Source of the DNA: Posidonia oceanica
Taxonomy: Eukaryota > Streptophyta > Magnoliopsida > Alismatales > Posidoniaceae
Direction: 5' to 3'
Assembly (NCBI GenBank): GCA_037176725.1
Contig: JAZBRS010000023.1
Span: forward strand, 24,423,001-24,487,000
Length of the DNA stretch: 64,000 nt
Part shown: piece by piece, positions 9,463 to 22,144 of the stretch
Numbering within the stretch: position 1 is the stretch's first letter
Layout of the letters: the number at the start of each line of letters is the position of its first letter
The notes under the pieces: model-generated
Databases searched by the model: none
Seen by the model: only the letters and a program-made list of their open reading frames with translations
What the model was told of the DNA's origin: nothing
Position numbers and translations under genes: made by a program

Positions 9463-12400
9463 CTACTGATAGTACTTCTTGAGGTAGCACATGTTGACCG
9501 GCTCAGACTGCTCGACCTGGTCCATGTCCTCAAGAGTTACTGCGCCGCCTGAGAAGATTTGTTTAACGACAAAGGGTCCGCGCCAATTAGGTCGGAATTT
9601 GCCTCGACCGTCTGGTAGGTGAATGGCACGCAGAACAAGATCTCCGGGCTGGAAGCTTCTGGGCCGGACTTTCTTCAGGAATGCTCTAGCCGTTCGCTTC
9701 TGATAACAATGGGCATTGTGCATGGCTTGTAGTCTGTGCTCATCAATCAGGTTCAGTTGGACGCAGCGGTCTTCGACCCATTCTGCCTCTTCCAACTCAG
9801 CTTCTCGCAAGATTCGCAGCGAGGGTATCTCCACCTCAACGGGCAATACAGCTTCCATGCCGTACACCAGCGAGTACGGGGTGGCTCCTGTCGAGGTCCG
9901 GATTGATGTCCTGTACGCCCAGAGTGCGTACGGGAGCTGATCGTGCCAATCCTTGTGGGTTTCTGCCATCTTCTTCATGATCTTGATGATGTTCTTGTTG
10001 GCAGACTCCACTGCTCCATTCATCTGAGGTCGATATGGTGAGGAGCGATGATGCTTGATCCTGAAACTCTGTAAGAACTCCTCAGTTCTTTTGGCAATGA
10101 AGTTCGTGTCATTATCAGAGATGATGGAGTGAGGGACCCCGTACCGGGCAACGATGTTGTTTCTGATGAACTTCTCGGTTGCCACTGCGGTGACTGTCCT
10201 GTAAGAAGCTGCCTCCACCCACTTAGTGAAGTAGTCTATTGCCACCATGATGAAGCGATGGCCATTTGAAGCGGCGGGGTGTATTGCGCCAATGACATCG
10301 ATCCCCCAGGTGGAGAAAGGCCATGGCGAGGACATGTTGTGCAGCTGACGAGGGGGAGCCTTGATGAAATTGCCATGGATCTGACAGTTGTGGCATTTAC
10401 GCACGAAACGGCAACAGTCCGCTTCCATGGTTTGCCAGAAATACCCTTGGAGCATGATTTTCTTAGCTAAAAGGACACCGTTCATGTGCGGGCCACAGGT
10501 CCCGGCATGCACTTGAAGCATTAAAGTGTCAGCCTCTGGTTTGTCCAGGCAGCGTAACAGCATCTGATTGTATGATCTTCTGTATAACTGCCCAGCCCCC
10601 AGTACATACTTTGACGCCAGACGCGCCAAGGTTCTCTTATCTTCTGCAGTGGTGCCAGACGGGACGCTACCGGACTCCAAGAATGCTTTGATATCATAAT
10701 ACCATGGCTGCTCCACTGTTGGATCTGCTTCCTCAATATTCATGCAATGGGCAGGCTCCTCAATGCAGGTGACTGACACATCTACCATGCTGTTGTCTGG
10801 TATGCTGAGCCAAGAAGCCAAGGTCGCTAATGCGTCTGCATACGCATTCTTTGCCCTGTTCATGTATGTGAAATCAATGCTCTTGAACTCCTCTATTAGT
10901 CTCAGTAGACATTCGTGATATGGCACGAGCTTGGGGTCTTTTGTCTTCCAGTCGCCATTCACCTGAGAGATTACCAACATGGCATCACCGTGTACGTGCA
11001 ACTTCTGTGCTTTGTGCTCGAGGGCGACTTTCAAACCCAGGATGCATGCTTCGTATTCCGCCTCGTTGTTTGTGCATGCGAAAGTCAGCTTCCTTGTAAA
11101 AGGAATCATTTGTCCATGAGGCGTGGTTAGCACTGCGCCTATGCCCCGACCCTTCTTATTGACGGCGCCGTCGAAGTACAACCGCCACTGCTCTTGCTCT
11201 TCAGGGTCTTCCTCTTCTGAGTCCTCCGTCGCGACAAGAATGTCCTCGTCAGGGAACTGCGTCTGGAGGGGTTGATATTCAGGCAGAGGGAAATCCGCGA
11301 GGTGGTCCGCCATAGCCTGGCCCTTCATAGACCTCTGTGTGACAAAAGTGATGTCATATTGGGACAACAACACCTGCCACTTGACACATCTGCCCACCAG
11401 AGCCGGCTTTTGGAAGAGGAACTTGATGGGATCATGCCGGCACAAAAGCTGAACTGGGTACGCCATCATATAGTGCCTCAGTTTCTGTGCGGCCCAGACA
11501 AGGGATAAACAGGTTTTCTCCATCACACTGTACCTGGCTTCACATTCATTGAACATTTTGCTCAGGTAGTAAATGACGCGCTCTTTCCTACCAGACTCGT
11601 CGTGTTGGCCCAGGACGGCACCCATGGAATGCTGTGTGGTTGACAGATAGAGGAGCAGGGGTCTTCCGGGTGTGGGAGGGACCAAGACAGGGGGTTTGAC
11701 CAGTAGCTGTTTGATCTTCTCAAATGCGGCTTGACATTCTTCATTCCAGTCGATTTGCGCATTCTTCCTCAGGAGTTTGAAGATGGGCTCGCAGATGGGC
11801 GTGAGCTGTGCAATGAAGCGGCTGATGTACTGTAAACGCCCAAGTAGGCCTCGAACCTCCTTCTCGGTTCTAGGGGGTGGCATGTCCACGATGGCTTTAG
11901 CTTTCATCGGGTCCACTTCGATTCCCCTTTGGCTAACAATGTAGTCGAGCAGTTTGCCGGATGAAACCCCGAATACGCACTTGTTGGGGTTAAGCCTCAG
12001 TCTGTACTTCCTCAGACGGTCAAAGAGCTTCTTTAGGCAACTAAGGTGATCCTCAGGCTCCTTGGTCTTCGCGATCATGTCATCCACATAGACCTCCACT
12101 TCTTGGTGCATGAGGTCGTGGAAAAGTGTGGTCATGGCCCTCTGATATGTTGCGCCAGCATTCTTCAACCCAAACGGCATAACCTGATAACAGAAGACCC
12201 CCCAGGGGGTGATGAACGAAGTTTTTTCCATGTCTTCTTCTGCCATCTTGATCTGATTATAGCCGGAGAAGCCGTCCATAAAGGATAGCATCTTGTGGCC
12301 TGCGGTATTGTCGACTAGGACGTCAATGTGAGGCAATGGGAAGTCGTCCTTGGGACTCGCCTTGTTCAGGTCCCTGTAGTCGATACATACCCGGATCCGG

Positions 12401-15400
12401 CCGTCCTTCTTGGGCACTGGCACGATGTTTGCAAGCCATTCAGGGTAAAGGACGACCTTTAAAAAGTTAACATCAAGCTGCTTCATTATTTCTTCCTTGA
12501 TCATGAGCAGCCACTGTGGTCGCCATCTTCTCAGTTTTTGCTTTACTGGCTTGGCATCTGGCTTCAAGGGCAAGTTATGGACCACTATTTCAACATCCAG
12601 GCCGACCATGTCTTCATAAGTCCAGGCGAAGACATCCGCATACTCCCTCAGGAATGCGATGAACTCTATCCTGACTTGTGGTGATAGCAGGGCACTGATG
12701 CGAACTTCTTTGGTTTCTTCGGCTGTGCCGAGGTTAATAGTCTCTGTTTCTTCCTCAACATGCAGATTGGGGCCTTCTGGGTCGTCGTCATAGGGCCGGA
12801 ACTCAGGCGAGGGGTCATCATCATTCTCATCTTCACCTGTATTATCCTCCTCTCCGTATGCAACAAGTTCCGAGAGAATCTCCTTTTCGAAAGTGGGGTT
12901 TGTCACATCGAAGGAGTGCAGGAGTTCTGCTTCTTGGCCCTGGTGACGCCTCAGGATGGTCACGCCTACCCGAGTGTTTCTGAATCTTCGGTGTGCGACC
13001 TCTGCTCTGATGGCTTCTGCTGTCTGCTCTGCTGCTGATGACACTACTGCATGTTCTGCTGACACTACTGAAGGTCTTACTGGCTTTGTGACTGATGCTG
13101 CTGGTGATTCTGCCACTGAAACTTCTGACAACTCTGTCACTGACTCTGCTCTTTGCTCTGTTACTGCGGCTGCGCAACCCGCTGGTGTCTCTTCTTCTGG
13201 ATCTGCCAATGTACTTGGGGAAGGCATATGCTGTACAAGCCATCTGGACCCACCCTCGGCTTGAAAAGTAATGAGCTCGTCGGGTCTGAGAGAGTCCGAC
13301 ATCATTGAACTTCCTTCCAGAGCCATGATGGAGGTGGAGTCCTCTCGCAGAGGAGGATCCGTAACTACGGCTTTTCCTTTCCTTTCTGCGGCTTGGTGTC
13401 GTGCCAAGTCTTCTACTATGGATTCGAGCTGTTCTTGGTAAAGCAGCTCCAGATCCGACATCCATGAATCGACTTGGGCTTCTACTGCCCCCTCTTCTTC
13501 CTCATCTGGGGGTGAATCAACATAGTAGGTGCCGAGGGCCTGAGGCGCTGGCTCGGCCGCGAGATGGATTGCTGTCTCTGGTACTTGTATCCTCTGACTC
13601 ACGGGCGCGCCTGATTGCGACTGTCCCGGCAAGGGAGACCCAGATGGTCTAGTCAGAGGGATTGCAGATGGATATGCTGCCAGAGTGACTGCCGCCGTTA
13701 GAGGATGGGGGGAGGTGCTCTCTTGAGGGCCCGAAGGCCGGGAGACCGCGATGCTCAGCTGGTTCTCCGCGACTGATGATGATGATGAGAGCGCGGCCTC
13801 TGATGCCATAGGATCTGGCCATGAAAGTTGCCGGTCTGCGGCAAGGGGGAGTGTGACTGACTGAACCGGCTGTATTGCCTGTGATGTGGCCTCTGGAAAG
13901 GGCTGAGCTGTGCTGCTGACTGAACTCAGCGACTGACCTTTCTGCGAAGGTGGTAGTTGCACTGATGCGACAACGGTTGCCTGCGAACTGACTGACTGTG
14001 CTTGAGCTAGTGCTGGTGGTGCTGACATGACTACAGGAGAATCATAGACTGCCAAATCTGCCAAGGGTTCTGCCGAGACTGCTGCTTCGTGATCTGGAGA
14101 AGGAGTGGCCAGATAAACCGACTGATGTGCTGCTGTATAGGGCTGGCTTTCACTGCAAGTCTGAACTGCCCCTGTTGTGCCCGACTGTTCCTCGTCCGAG
14201 TAGTAGTCCTCAACGCAGACCCAGTCCTCCTCCGGTGGCGGAGGGCTTTGACACGGCTCCGACGGCACTGCGACTTGAACTGCGCTTGAGTCCAGGATAC
14301 CTGCGCTCGTGAAGTTGGCCAAGCTCCGAGGTATGACCAATCTCTGATTCCTTGCTTGTGGGCGCTTGCCTTTATCGGAGTGAGGGTCGTAACCTAGACC
14401 CTCGTTGTCCCTTCGTTCTTCCGCCAGGATTGGTTCAGCGATTCCTTGGCCATGTCGCCCGAGCGGTGTCCCTTTGACGTAGCCCCATCTGTGACAAACG
14501 TTCTCGACCATCTGAAAGGGGTTGTTGTGAACGGCCAAGGAGTTGACACGTTCAAGATCTGGTAAAAAGTTAACCGGCTCGCACCGATTAACGCGATACA
14601 AAGCGTTCGAAAGTTCAGGGTCAAAGGGGACAGTCCGTGAAGAGATAGAAGAAACCGCCTCGATCCGCTCCTTCTCAAAATTCTCCGCCATGACAACGAT
14701 GACATCGTCGCCTCGGCGGAACTTGATCATGCGATGGAGGGTCGAGGGGATAACCTGATGCTTGTGGAGCCAAGGGCGCCCGAGCAGAAGGTTGAAGTTA
14801 GGTTCCAAGTCGACGACGTAGAATTCCACATCGAATGTGACCGGGCCAATGATAAGAGGGATAACCAGAATCCCTAGAGCGTCATGGTGAGTATTATCAG
14901 AAGCTGTCATTCCCTTTACAGCTGGAGTAATGTCCTCGGCCTTGAATCCGAGCTTGGTTGCTGTTCGCAAGGGACAGACGTTAAGGCCTGACCCATTATC
15001 GACCAGTGCAAGGGGAATGCGAAAGTTCTTGAATTGTACCGTGACGAACAAGGGTTGATTGTGATTAATCCCCGCCAAAGGCAGCTCATCACTCGTGAAA
15101 GTGATGACCTGGGGCTCCGCGATCATCCCGACCATGCTTTCCAAGGCGGCGGGTTCTATGGCTTGGGACACACGGGCAGCTTGGAACACGCGAAGGAAGG
15201 CCTCGCGATGCTCGGCAGAAGTGTGTATCAGGTCCCAGATGGATATGTCGGCTTTAACTTTCTTGAGCTGGGACGTGATATCGGCTTTAGGCTGGCATTT
15301 CTTGGTGGCAGGTGGTGCAGTTGTGGGGACAGGTTCAGCTATGGTGGGCTCAAGAGGCTGGCCTGAAGGTGGTGGGACTGCAGGCTGGACCAAAGGCAAT

Positions 15401-18111
15401 GGTCTCGCGGGTTGTGGATGACTAGGCCTGGTTGCTGGTGCAGGAGGTCTGTAGACCCTCCCCGATCGCGTCACTTCCGCACACATTTCTGTGGCGTAGC
15501 TGTAGGGTACGCGATGGGTATCTCGGGTTAGGTTAATAACCACGGGAGCGCGTGCGGCGAGCACGAGAGGGGCTACAGGCTGAGGAGGGCATGGGTAGGT
15601 GGGTAGTTGGGAAGGCAAGCTAGGTGGGGACTGAGGTCTTGCTAGTAGGTGCACGGGAAGCTCTGGCTGAGGTCTGACTAGGAGATGTACTGGGGCTTGG
15701 GCCCGGGAAAGCATGGCGGCTGATGCAGGAGAACGCTCCGGCCTGGCGCGCGGTCGGATCATATGGACGCCCGACTCGGAACCGGCGATAGCTGCAAGAT
15801 AGACAGAGACTGGAAAGGGAGTAGAAACATCATGGATAAGTTCGGAAGGATCTACCACAGATGTGAGAGACCCAGAAGGAAACAAGGAGTGAATTCCTGA
15901 GGTCCCTGCGCCTCCTGAATAGGAGTGCTCCGGCAGGGGTCGGCGGACAATATTAGCTGGGGTAGATGCTGATGCAGGTGCATGAGAGGGTGCAGAAGTG
16001 GACGCCTCGTGCGTGTCGATCACAATCGTTCCAGATTCGATCAAGTCCTGGATAGCATTCCGGAGAGTGAAACAACTATCAGTCGAATGCCCGACGCTTC
16101 GATGAAAGTCGCAGAAAAGGTTCGCCTTAAACCAATGCGGTAGTGGGTTTGGTGGCGGGCGAACCTCCGAAAATCGCAGGAGCGACGCAACCTTCGGGAG
16201 GACGGCACTGAGCGGTTCCACCAGTGGGGCGAACTTCCGCTTTTCCATGGGTGGCCGTCTCGGCCTCGGGAATTGTCCTTGCTGAACCGGTGCGGCAGGA
16301 TAGACCGGTCGAGCGGTGGTAGTGATTTGTGGTGTAGGGTGTGTCCTAGGTGCAGGTGCGTAATAGATCTGAGGAGGGGCAGGCCGGGACGCCAGACGGA
16401 CGGGCGCAGCAGGGGAGTCGACGTATGCAACAACGGGCTTCGGCGGATCCTTCCTCTTGGGACGATTGTTGTTGAGGCTGCTGTTGTTGTTGATGGCGCT
16501 GCTGCTACTACCGTCGTTGCTGGCGAGGGCCTGCCTGGCAAGCACAGAGAGTGCGGGGAAGTTGCCACTCCGCAACGAACTCTCTACGCGAGTGCCAGCT
16601 CGGATCAAAGCAGTGAAGGTTGTGACGGGTTGGATGCTAAGCAGAGCTCCGGTAGACGGCTGTGCCCCTTTTATGATGATCTCGATAGACTCCTCGTCGG
16701 AGGGCCTATCTCGAACTTGCGAGGCAAGGGCACGCCAGCGGCCGACGTACTCCCCGAACGGCTCGCCCGGATTCTGCTTGGTTGCGATCAAGTCCGCGCG
16801 CTTTGGGACCAGATCGAGGTTGAAGGAGTACTGTTCCAAGAACGCCTGGCTTAGGTCGTTCCAAGTCTTGATTGTAGCCATATCAAGCGAGGTGAACCAC
16901 TTGAGGGCCGGACCAGACAAACTCTTCTGGAACAGGCGGATCAGCAACCTCTCGTCCGCCTGGAGTTGGGCGAGATCACCGCAGTACGCCTTCAGATGGG
17001 CTATGGGGCAGCCCCTACCATCATACTTCTCGAAGTCCGGTATTTTGAACTTCGGGGGGAGTACCGCCTCTGGGAAACAGCAGAGGTCTCGGAACTGGTA
17101 GGTCTGGTGGTCCGTGCCCTGCACTAGACGCAGTGCTTTCTCCAGAACATCCATCCTGTTGTTGATGGGGTCTGGAACAGCTGCTACAGGAGATGGGGCA
17201 GCGGGGGCGGGGACCACGTATGCCGATTGGGTCGCACCGAGGTGCCCCTCCGGATCCACCATCACGTCGCCTGGTGACGCAAGGTGATGGCCGGCCTACC
17301 CGTGCTGTGGTGGAGTGCAAGGGGGGATGCATGTGGAATTCTGGGCCTGATGCAAAGGGGGAGGATAAACGGTATGCTGTGCGGTGGGTGCAGGATGCTG
17401 GAGCATCAGCGGCCGTACCGGGGCGATGCCGGGGGACGGGCCTGCGAGATACTGTGCTCCCACCAGTCCGAATGACTGGCCACCAGGTGGCGGAGGTGCA
17501 TGCTGTGTGAGGTGTGGTGCTGGTGCAAGAGGCGGAACACGTGCCCCCATCGTCGGAACCGTGAGCAGCTGGGACGATGGTCTAGGCGAAAGTGCAGAGT
17601 GCAATGCAAGATGTGCGGGAGTAGGCCGCACAGGAACCTCTGGAACAACAGGAGGGGAAGGAGGGCGGACTGATAGAGCTATACCCTGCAGCCGCTGGAT
17701 AGTGTCCATCAGTTGCTGGTACTGCTCTTCAGGTGTCCCGTCAGTGGGAACACTGAATTGCAGTGCCGGCGAGGAACCAGAACCAAGAGATCCGGACTGT
17801 CCAGGAGACTGGAATCCTAAGGCGTGAGTCGCCGCAGCAGAAGGGTCAAAAGTGACAAAACCCTGAGAAGGTGGGGTCAGTGGCGCCTCCAGAACACGTG
17901 AAGTGGTCATCAAGATGGACTCGGCGACCGGATCAGGAGGAACGGGCGTCTGCCACTGTCCCACGGCAAACTGGGGTGCCCCAGACGACAGAGGGGAAAA
18001 GCCTGGCGTCACAGAGGGCACAGAGGGGTTAGAAACGGGAACCGGAGGGGCCGGAGCGGGAACCACCTCCGAGGCAAGGGTGAGGGGGGTCTCGACAGTG
18101 CGCTGGGCCAT
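9463..18111 (-). CDS. gag-pol: Gag-pol polyprotein of element A (2,882 codons, one in-frame TAG)
   Basis: One uninterrupted frame except for TAG at codon 272 (17298-17296), where element B has a Tyr codon. The start is the ATG at 18111, shared with B. Approximate residues: gag capsid-like domain 365-475; C-x2-H-x4-GH-x4-C knuckle-like motif 664-686; aspartic protease with Asp-Asn-Gly at 1038-1040; G-patch-like segment 1200-1245; acidic low-complexity linker to about 1800; reverse transcriptase with YVDD (Tyr 2008); a degenerate first RNase H; a second, archaeal-type RNase H from about 2308 (first Asp 2314) with its other acidic positions kept; integrase with HHCC finger and Asp2605, Asp2666, Glu2702; and a C-terminal GPF-type module without a chromodomain. 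Dual RNase H is diagnostic of the Tat lineage. Compared with B, a conserved Gly after the second integrase Asp-Asn is Asp here. Codons 283 onward are fully open, so a truncated product is possible. Confidence 0.93.
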
Positions 18112-19413
18112 TGCTGACCGAGAGCGAGTCAAAACGGGGCTGCGACGAGGGAAAAGGGGACGGGCTCTACGAGGAGCTATGCTCGCAAAGACGAGTAGCT
18201 CAGAAAAAGGGATGGTCGAGCACAGGTGTCTCAGCAGAGATGTCAACAAAGGAGAGTCCCGAGCTCTAGCTAAGGAGATCGCTTACTGAACTCTGTTAAA
18301 GACACAACGGGAAACTAGGGTTAGAAAAGAAAGGGATGCAAAATGCATTAAGTTATGGCATGAATGTCATGTATGCTTTCTAGTATGCCCTCCTCACCTA
18401 ACTAGTGTTTCCTAGCAAGGTTGTCTACTTCGGGTATCCCTGGGTGTACGGGTCACCGACTCAAGTCAGAAAAGTAGGCTCCCTGTCTAACTCCCGGCCC
18501 AAAGCTCAGGTAATGACAGGGTGGTGCGTTGGTGGCCTCTACCCCGCCAAAGCGTGGGTGGTACCCTCCACTAACACCGACACGACCCCGGACAAGGGGG
18601 GACAGACCGACTGACTCACACCATGCCAAAGCATCGGGGTGAGAAGCCGGAACCGTCCTTCGCAGACTAGTAGGTGGACTCAAAGGAGAAGAATGCATGC
18701 CCTATATGATGCTTATGCAAATGATTAAAGTCTTTTATCTTGCACATTTTATTAACCAAAAGGGAGTGAAGGATTGTTCAAAGTCTCTAGTTGCCCCTAG
18801 GAATTCTTTTACTTGCATTTTTTAGTTAACCATGGGGAGAGCAAACAAGTTTCTACTATCCTAAGCATGGCAAGTGCGAAAGGGAAGAAAATCAATCAAG
18901 CATGGCAAGCAAACAATCATACAACATAACAAAAGGCATGCGCATGGCATGTGCAAGTGTTTGTGAGCATAATGATGAAGAAAAACATTCATCAAGTCAA
19001 AAGGCATGTATGTGAAGTATGTGCGTGTGTAGTGACATAGCAGGTGTGTAAAAGGAAGCATTTATCATTCAAAAAGCATGTATTATTGCCAAACAAGTAT
19101 GTAGACATGCAATGTGCGAGAATTAAAGCAAAGATAAGCAAGTAAGGCAAAGAAAGTAAAGGCAAGTAAGCTGTAAAGGAAGTAAGAGCAGAAGCAAGGA
19201 AACAAGTAAATAAACAAGCACAGAAGCAAAGCCAAGCAAAAGAGAGCGCAATCCGAGATAAAAAGGGTGCAAAGCCTAGGCAAAGTAGCCACAAGGCGAC
19301 TTTCTAGGTGTTTGCACAGAAAGGCGAGCAAAACAGACAAAGGAAACACAAAGGCAAACAAAGAAAGCAAATCCCAAACGAGCGAAAGCGGAGGCGAAAG
19401 CCGGAGTCTAGTA
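18112..19413 (-). other. Leader of element A between PBS and gag
   Basis: About 1.3 kb of untranslated leader on the minus strand. The frame upstream of the gag ATG stays open to 18249 but begins only at a non-ATG codon. The block 18395-18690 is strongly conserved with 35640-35945 of element B, although no long frame is shared. The interval 18740-19300 is A/G-rich on the plus strand with many GCAAG and AAGCA words and is also alignable with B (about 36000-36570). Confidence 0.75.
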
Positions 19414-19431
19414 TCCCCAGCGGAGTCGCCA
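19414..19431 (-). promoter_or_regulatory. Primer-binding site of element A, tRNA-Arg
   Basis: The minus strand reads TGGCGACTCCGCTGGGGA one base after the LTR terminal CA. It is a perfect complement of the 3' end of a plant tRNA-Arg including CCA (TCCCCAGCGGAGTCG-CCA). The identical site occurs in element B at 36668-36685. Confidence 0.93.
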
Positions 19432-20160
19432 CTGTAGTAATCCCGGTGTTCGGATCGTCCATGCACGATGCCAAAGCTCGCGTGCACCGATCGGAATCAG
19501 GCTCACTATAAGCGGCTATATCCGAGAAGGAAGACCTAACTCGAAAACATTTAAAAGGGGGAAAAAGGGAAAGAAAAGAAGAAGATAAGACAAAATCGGA
19601 GTCGCCACCAAGTCTATTAAATCGGAAGACGAGGAAAACCGGGGAAATGCGTGAATAATCACGCAAAACCGAGCAAAAAATGCAATGCAAGGCAATGCAG
19701 AAGAAATAAGATGCAAATGAATGCAAATGAGGTGACTCGTGCCTAGGACAAGGGCAATATGGTCATTACGGGCCAAGAGAGGGTAAGGACTCCTGTTACG
19801 CGCGGGGAAGGTGTTAGGCACCCCCGACACGCCCGAGAATCGGTCTTTCTAGGCTTACGCTCGCATATGCAGGGAAATGCAGACTTTGAATGCCTAAGTG
19901 CCAATGAATGCCTGTCTAATGCTCAAAGGTGTGCTCTAAGTGATGGAAAACGATGCAAGGAAGTAAACGTGCAATCTAAGCGCTCAGCAACGCTGTCCGT
20001 GTTCCGAACCGGGCGAAACCTGGCTCGTGAGAACTCCGGGCAGTAAGCATCATCGCCCTATACGCAAATGCAGGCGATAAAACAAAACGGCGAGAAAACC
20101 ATGCAATGCAATCGACATGCAAGGGAAAACGGTGTAAAACAGTGCGAGGAACGAAAGTAG

Positions 20161-21110
20161 TATGCAAAAAGATGCGAGAACAGGGTTGACATGCAAAATG
20201 GGGCAAGAAATGGAACAAGAACGCAAAACCGTGCGAGAAAACGAAAGAAGGGCGCAAAACTGGGCAAGAAAACACCAGGGCACGCAAAACGAGACGAGAA
20301 AACGAAAGGGCACGCAAAACGGTGCAGGAAAACAAGACTGCGTGCAAAACGAGGCAAGAAAACTAGAGGGCACGCAAAACGGTGCAAGACAGAGGAGCGG
20401 CGCGCAAAACGGAGCGAGAAAACATGAAAACACGCAAAACGAGGCAAAAAACTAAAAGGCACGCAAAACGGTGCAAGACAAAGAAGCGGCGCGCAAAACG
20501 GAGCGAGAAAACTTGAAAGCACGCAAAACGAGGCGAAAAAACTAAGGGGCACGCAAAACGGTGCGAGACAAAGAAGCGGCACGCAAAACGGAGCGAGGAA
20601 ACTTGAAAACACGCAAAACGAGGCGAAAAACCTAAAGGGCACGCAAAACGGAGCAAGACAAAGAGGTGGCACGCAAAACGGAGCGAGAAAACTTAGAAAT
20701 GCGCAAAACGGGGCGAAAAAGCTAAGGGGCACGCAAAACGGTGCAAGACAAAGAAGCGGCACGCAAAGCGGAGCGAGAAAACTTGAAAATGCGCAAAACG
20801 GGGCGAAAAAAACTAAGGGGCACGCAAAACGGTGCAAGACAAAGAAGCGGCACGCAAAACGGAGCGAGGAAACTTGAAAACACGCAAAACGAGGCGAAAA
20901 ACCTAAAGGGCACGCAAAACGGTGCAAGACAAAGAGGTGGCACGCAAAACGGAGCGAGAAAACTTGGAAATGCGCAAAACGAGGCAAAAACTAAAAGGCA
21001 CGCAAAACGGTGCAAGACAAAGAAGCGGCGCGCAAAACGGAGCGATAAAACGCGATGGCACGCAAAACGAGGCGAAGAAACTAAAAGGCACGCAAAACGG
21101 TGCAAATGGC
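20161..21110 (-). repeat. 30-bp tandem array with 90-bp higher-order period, 5' LTR of A
   Basis: About 31 consecutive units of exactly or nearly 30 bp share the core ACGCAAAACG. Three unit types tend to rotate, with tails beginning GTGCAAGACAAAGAAGCGGC, GAGCGAGAAAACTTGAAAAC and AGGCGAAAAAACTAAGGGGC. The higher-order period is therefore 90 bp. The 309-codon frame at 20058-20987 and similar frames are artefacts of the multiple-of-three period. Confidence 0.95.
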
Positions 21111-22144
21111 ATGCAAAATGAATGCAGTGCAGAAGTTCAGGAAGATATACCTGGAGATCCGGGAGTCTAATCGGAGATCTGTTTGGTCCATGCTGAAGAG
21201 CGCCTCGCTGCGGTCGCCTGGGCAGCTTACTTGGGGAGATCCAACGGTCGGATTGAAAGATATCGCGGCTCCGGAGCAGAAGGGCCAGAACAGGAGAGAA
21301 GAATAGATCTAAGTGTTCAGGAGGTCCTAGGGGTGTGCTGAAGGTCCTCCCAAGTGAAGGGGAGTTAGAAGTGCTTGGTGTATGCAAAGGGGAGCTTAAA
21401 TGCAAGATTAAATGGATGCGGAATGCTATGCAAAGCCAGAGAAGACAAGGAAAAGCCATTTGGAAAGAACGGGGGTTTAAAAGTATTTTTGAAAAAGGAA
21501 GGGGCTAAGATGCAAATTTTCCAGAAAACAGGGGTTCTAGGGAGTCCGGGGATGCGAGTGGAGGGCCTACATGCAATTTTTGCAAGCATGGGGGTTAAAA
21601 TGCAACCTAGGGGTAAAACAGTCTTTTCACATAATTTTTCAAAAGATGCAAGGCTCTATGTGTGATTTTCAAATCATGCGGGGTCTGAAAATGCAATTTT
21701 ATATGCAAAATATACTCTGAAAAATAGATTACAGGACTACAGTGTGATTTTTAAAAAGATCAGGGTCAAAAATGCAATGTAATAAGCTAAATATGCATGC
21801 CAGAGTTACTGTCCATTTAAAATGGACCTAAATGCAAATATGCAAAAACTGGGGGGGCAAATGTGCAATGCAGTATGCAAAACAAGAAAATAAACCCTAA
21901 GTTCTACAGTGCATGGGATCTGAATGCAAAAACAGTAAAATGCAAGGACCTAGAATGCAATGCAGCATGGTAAAATGCATGTAATTAAATAGGCTGATTT
22001 AAAACAGGATCTAAGTGCAATAATCAAAAACAGAGGGGCTAAAGCACAAAAATTTATAACTGAAACGCACAGTGGAGGGACTGAAAAGCAAATGCAGAGA
22101 AATACAGATGTTTTGTGCAATTTAGCATGGTATGTAATTAAGAA

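Noticed and set aside
12956..13264. Plus-strand frames opposite gag-pol, such as Thr/Ser/Asp-rich stretches
   Set aside because: Shadows of the low-complexity Ser/Ala-rich linker of the minus-strand polyprotein.
20058..20987. 309-codon minus-strand frame rich in Phe, Cys and Pro, and similar frames at 44776-45903, 44849-45985 and 45252-45911
   Set aside because: They follow the 30-bp tandem arrays; a unit length divisible by three keeps frames open. The translations are short periodic repeats without a domain.
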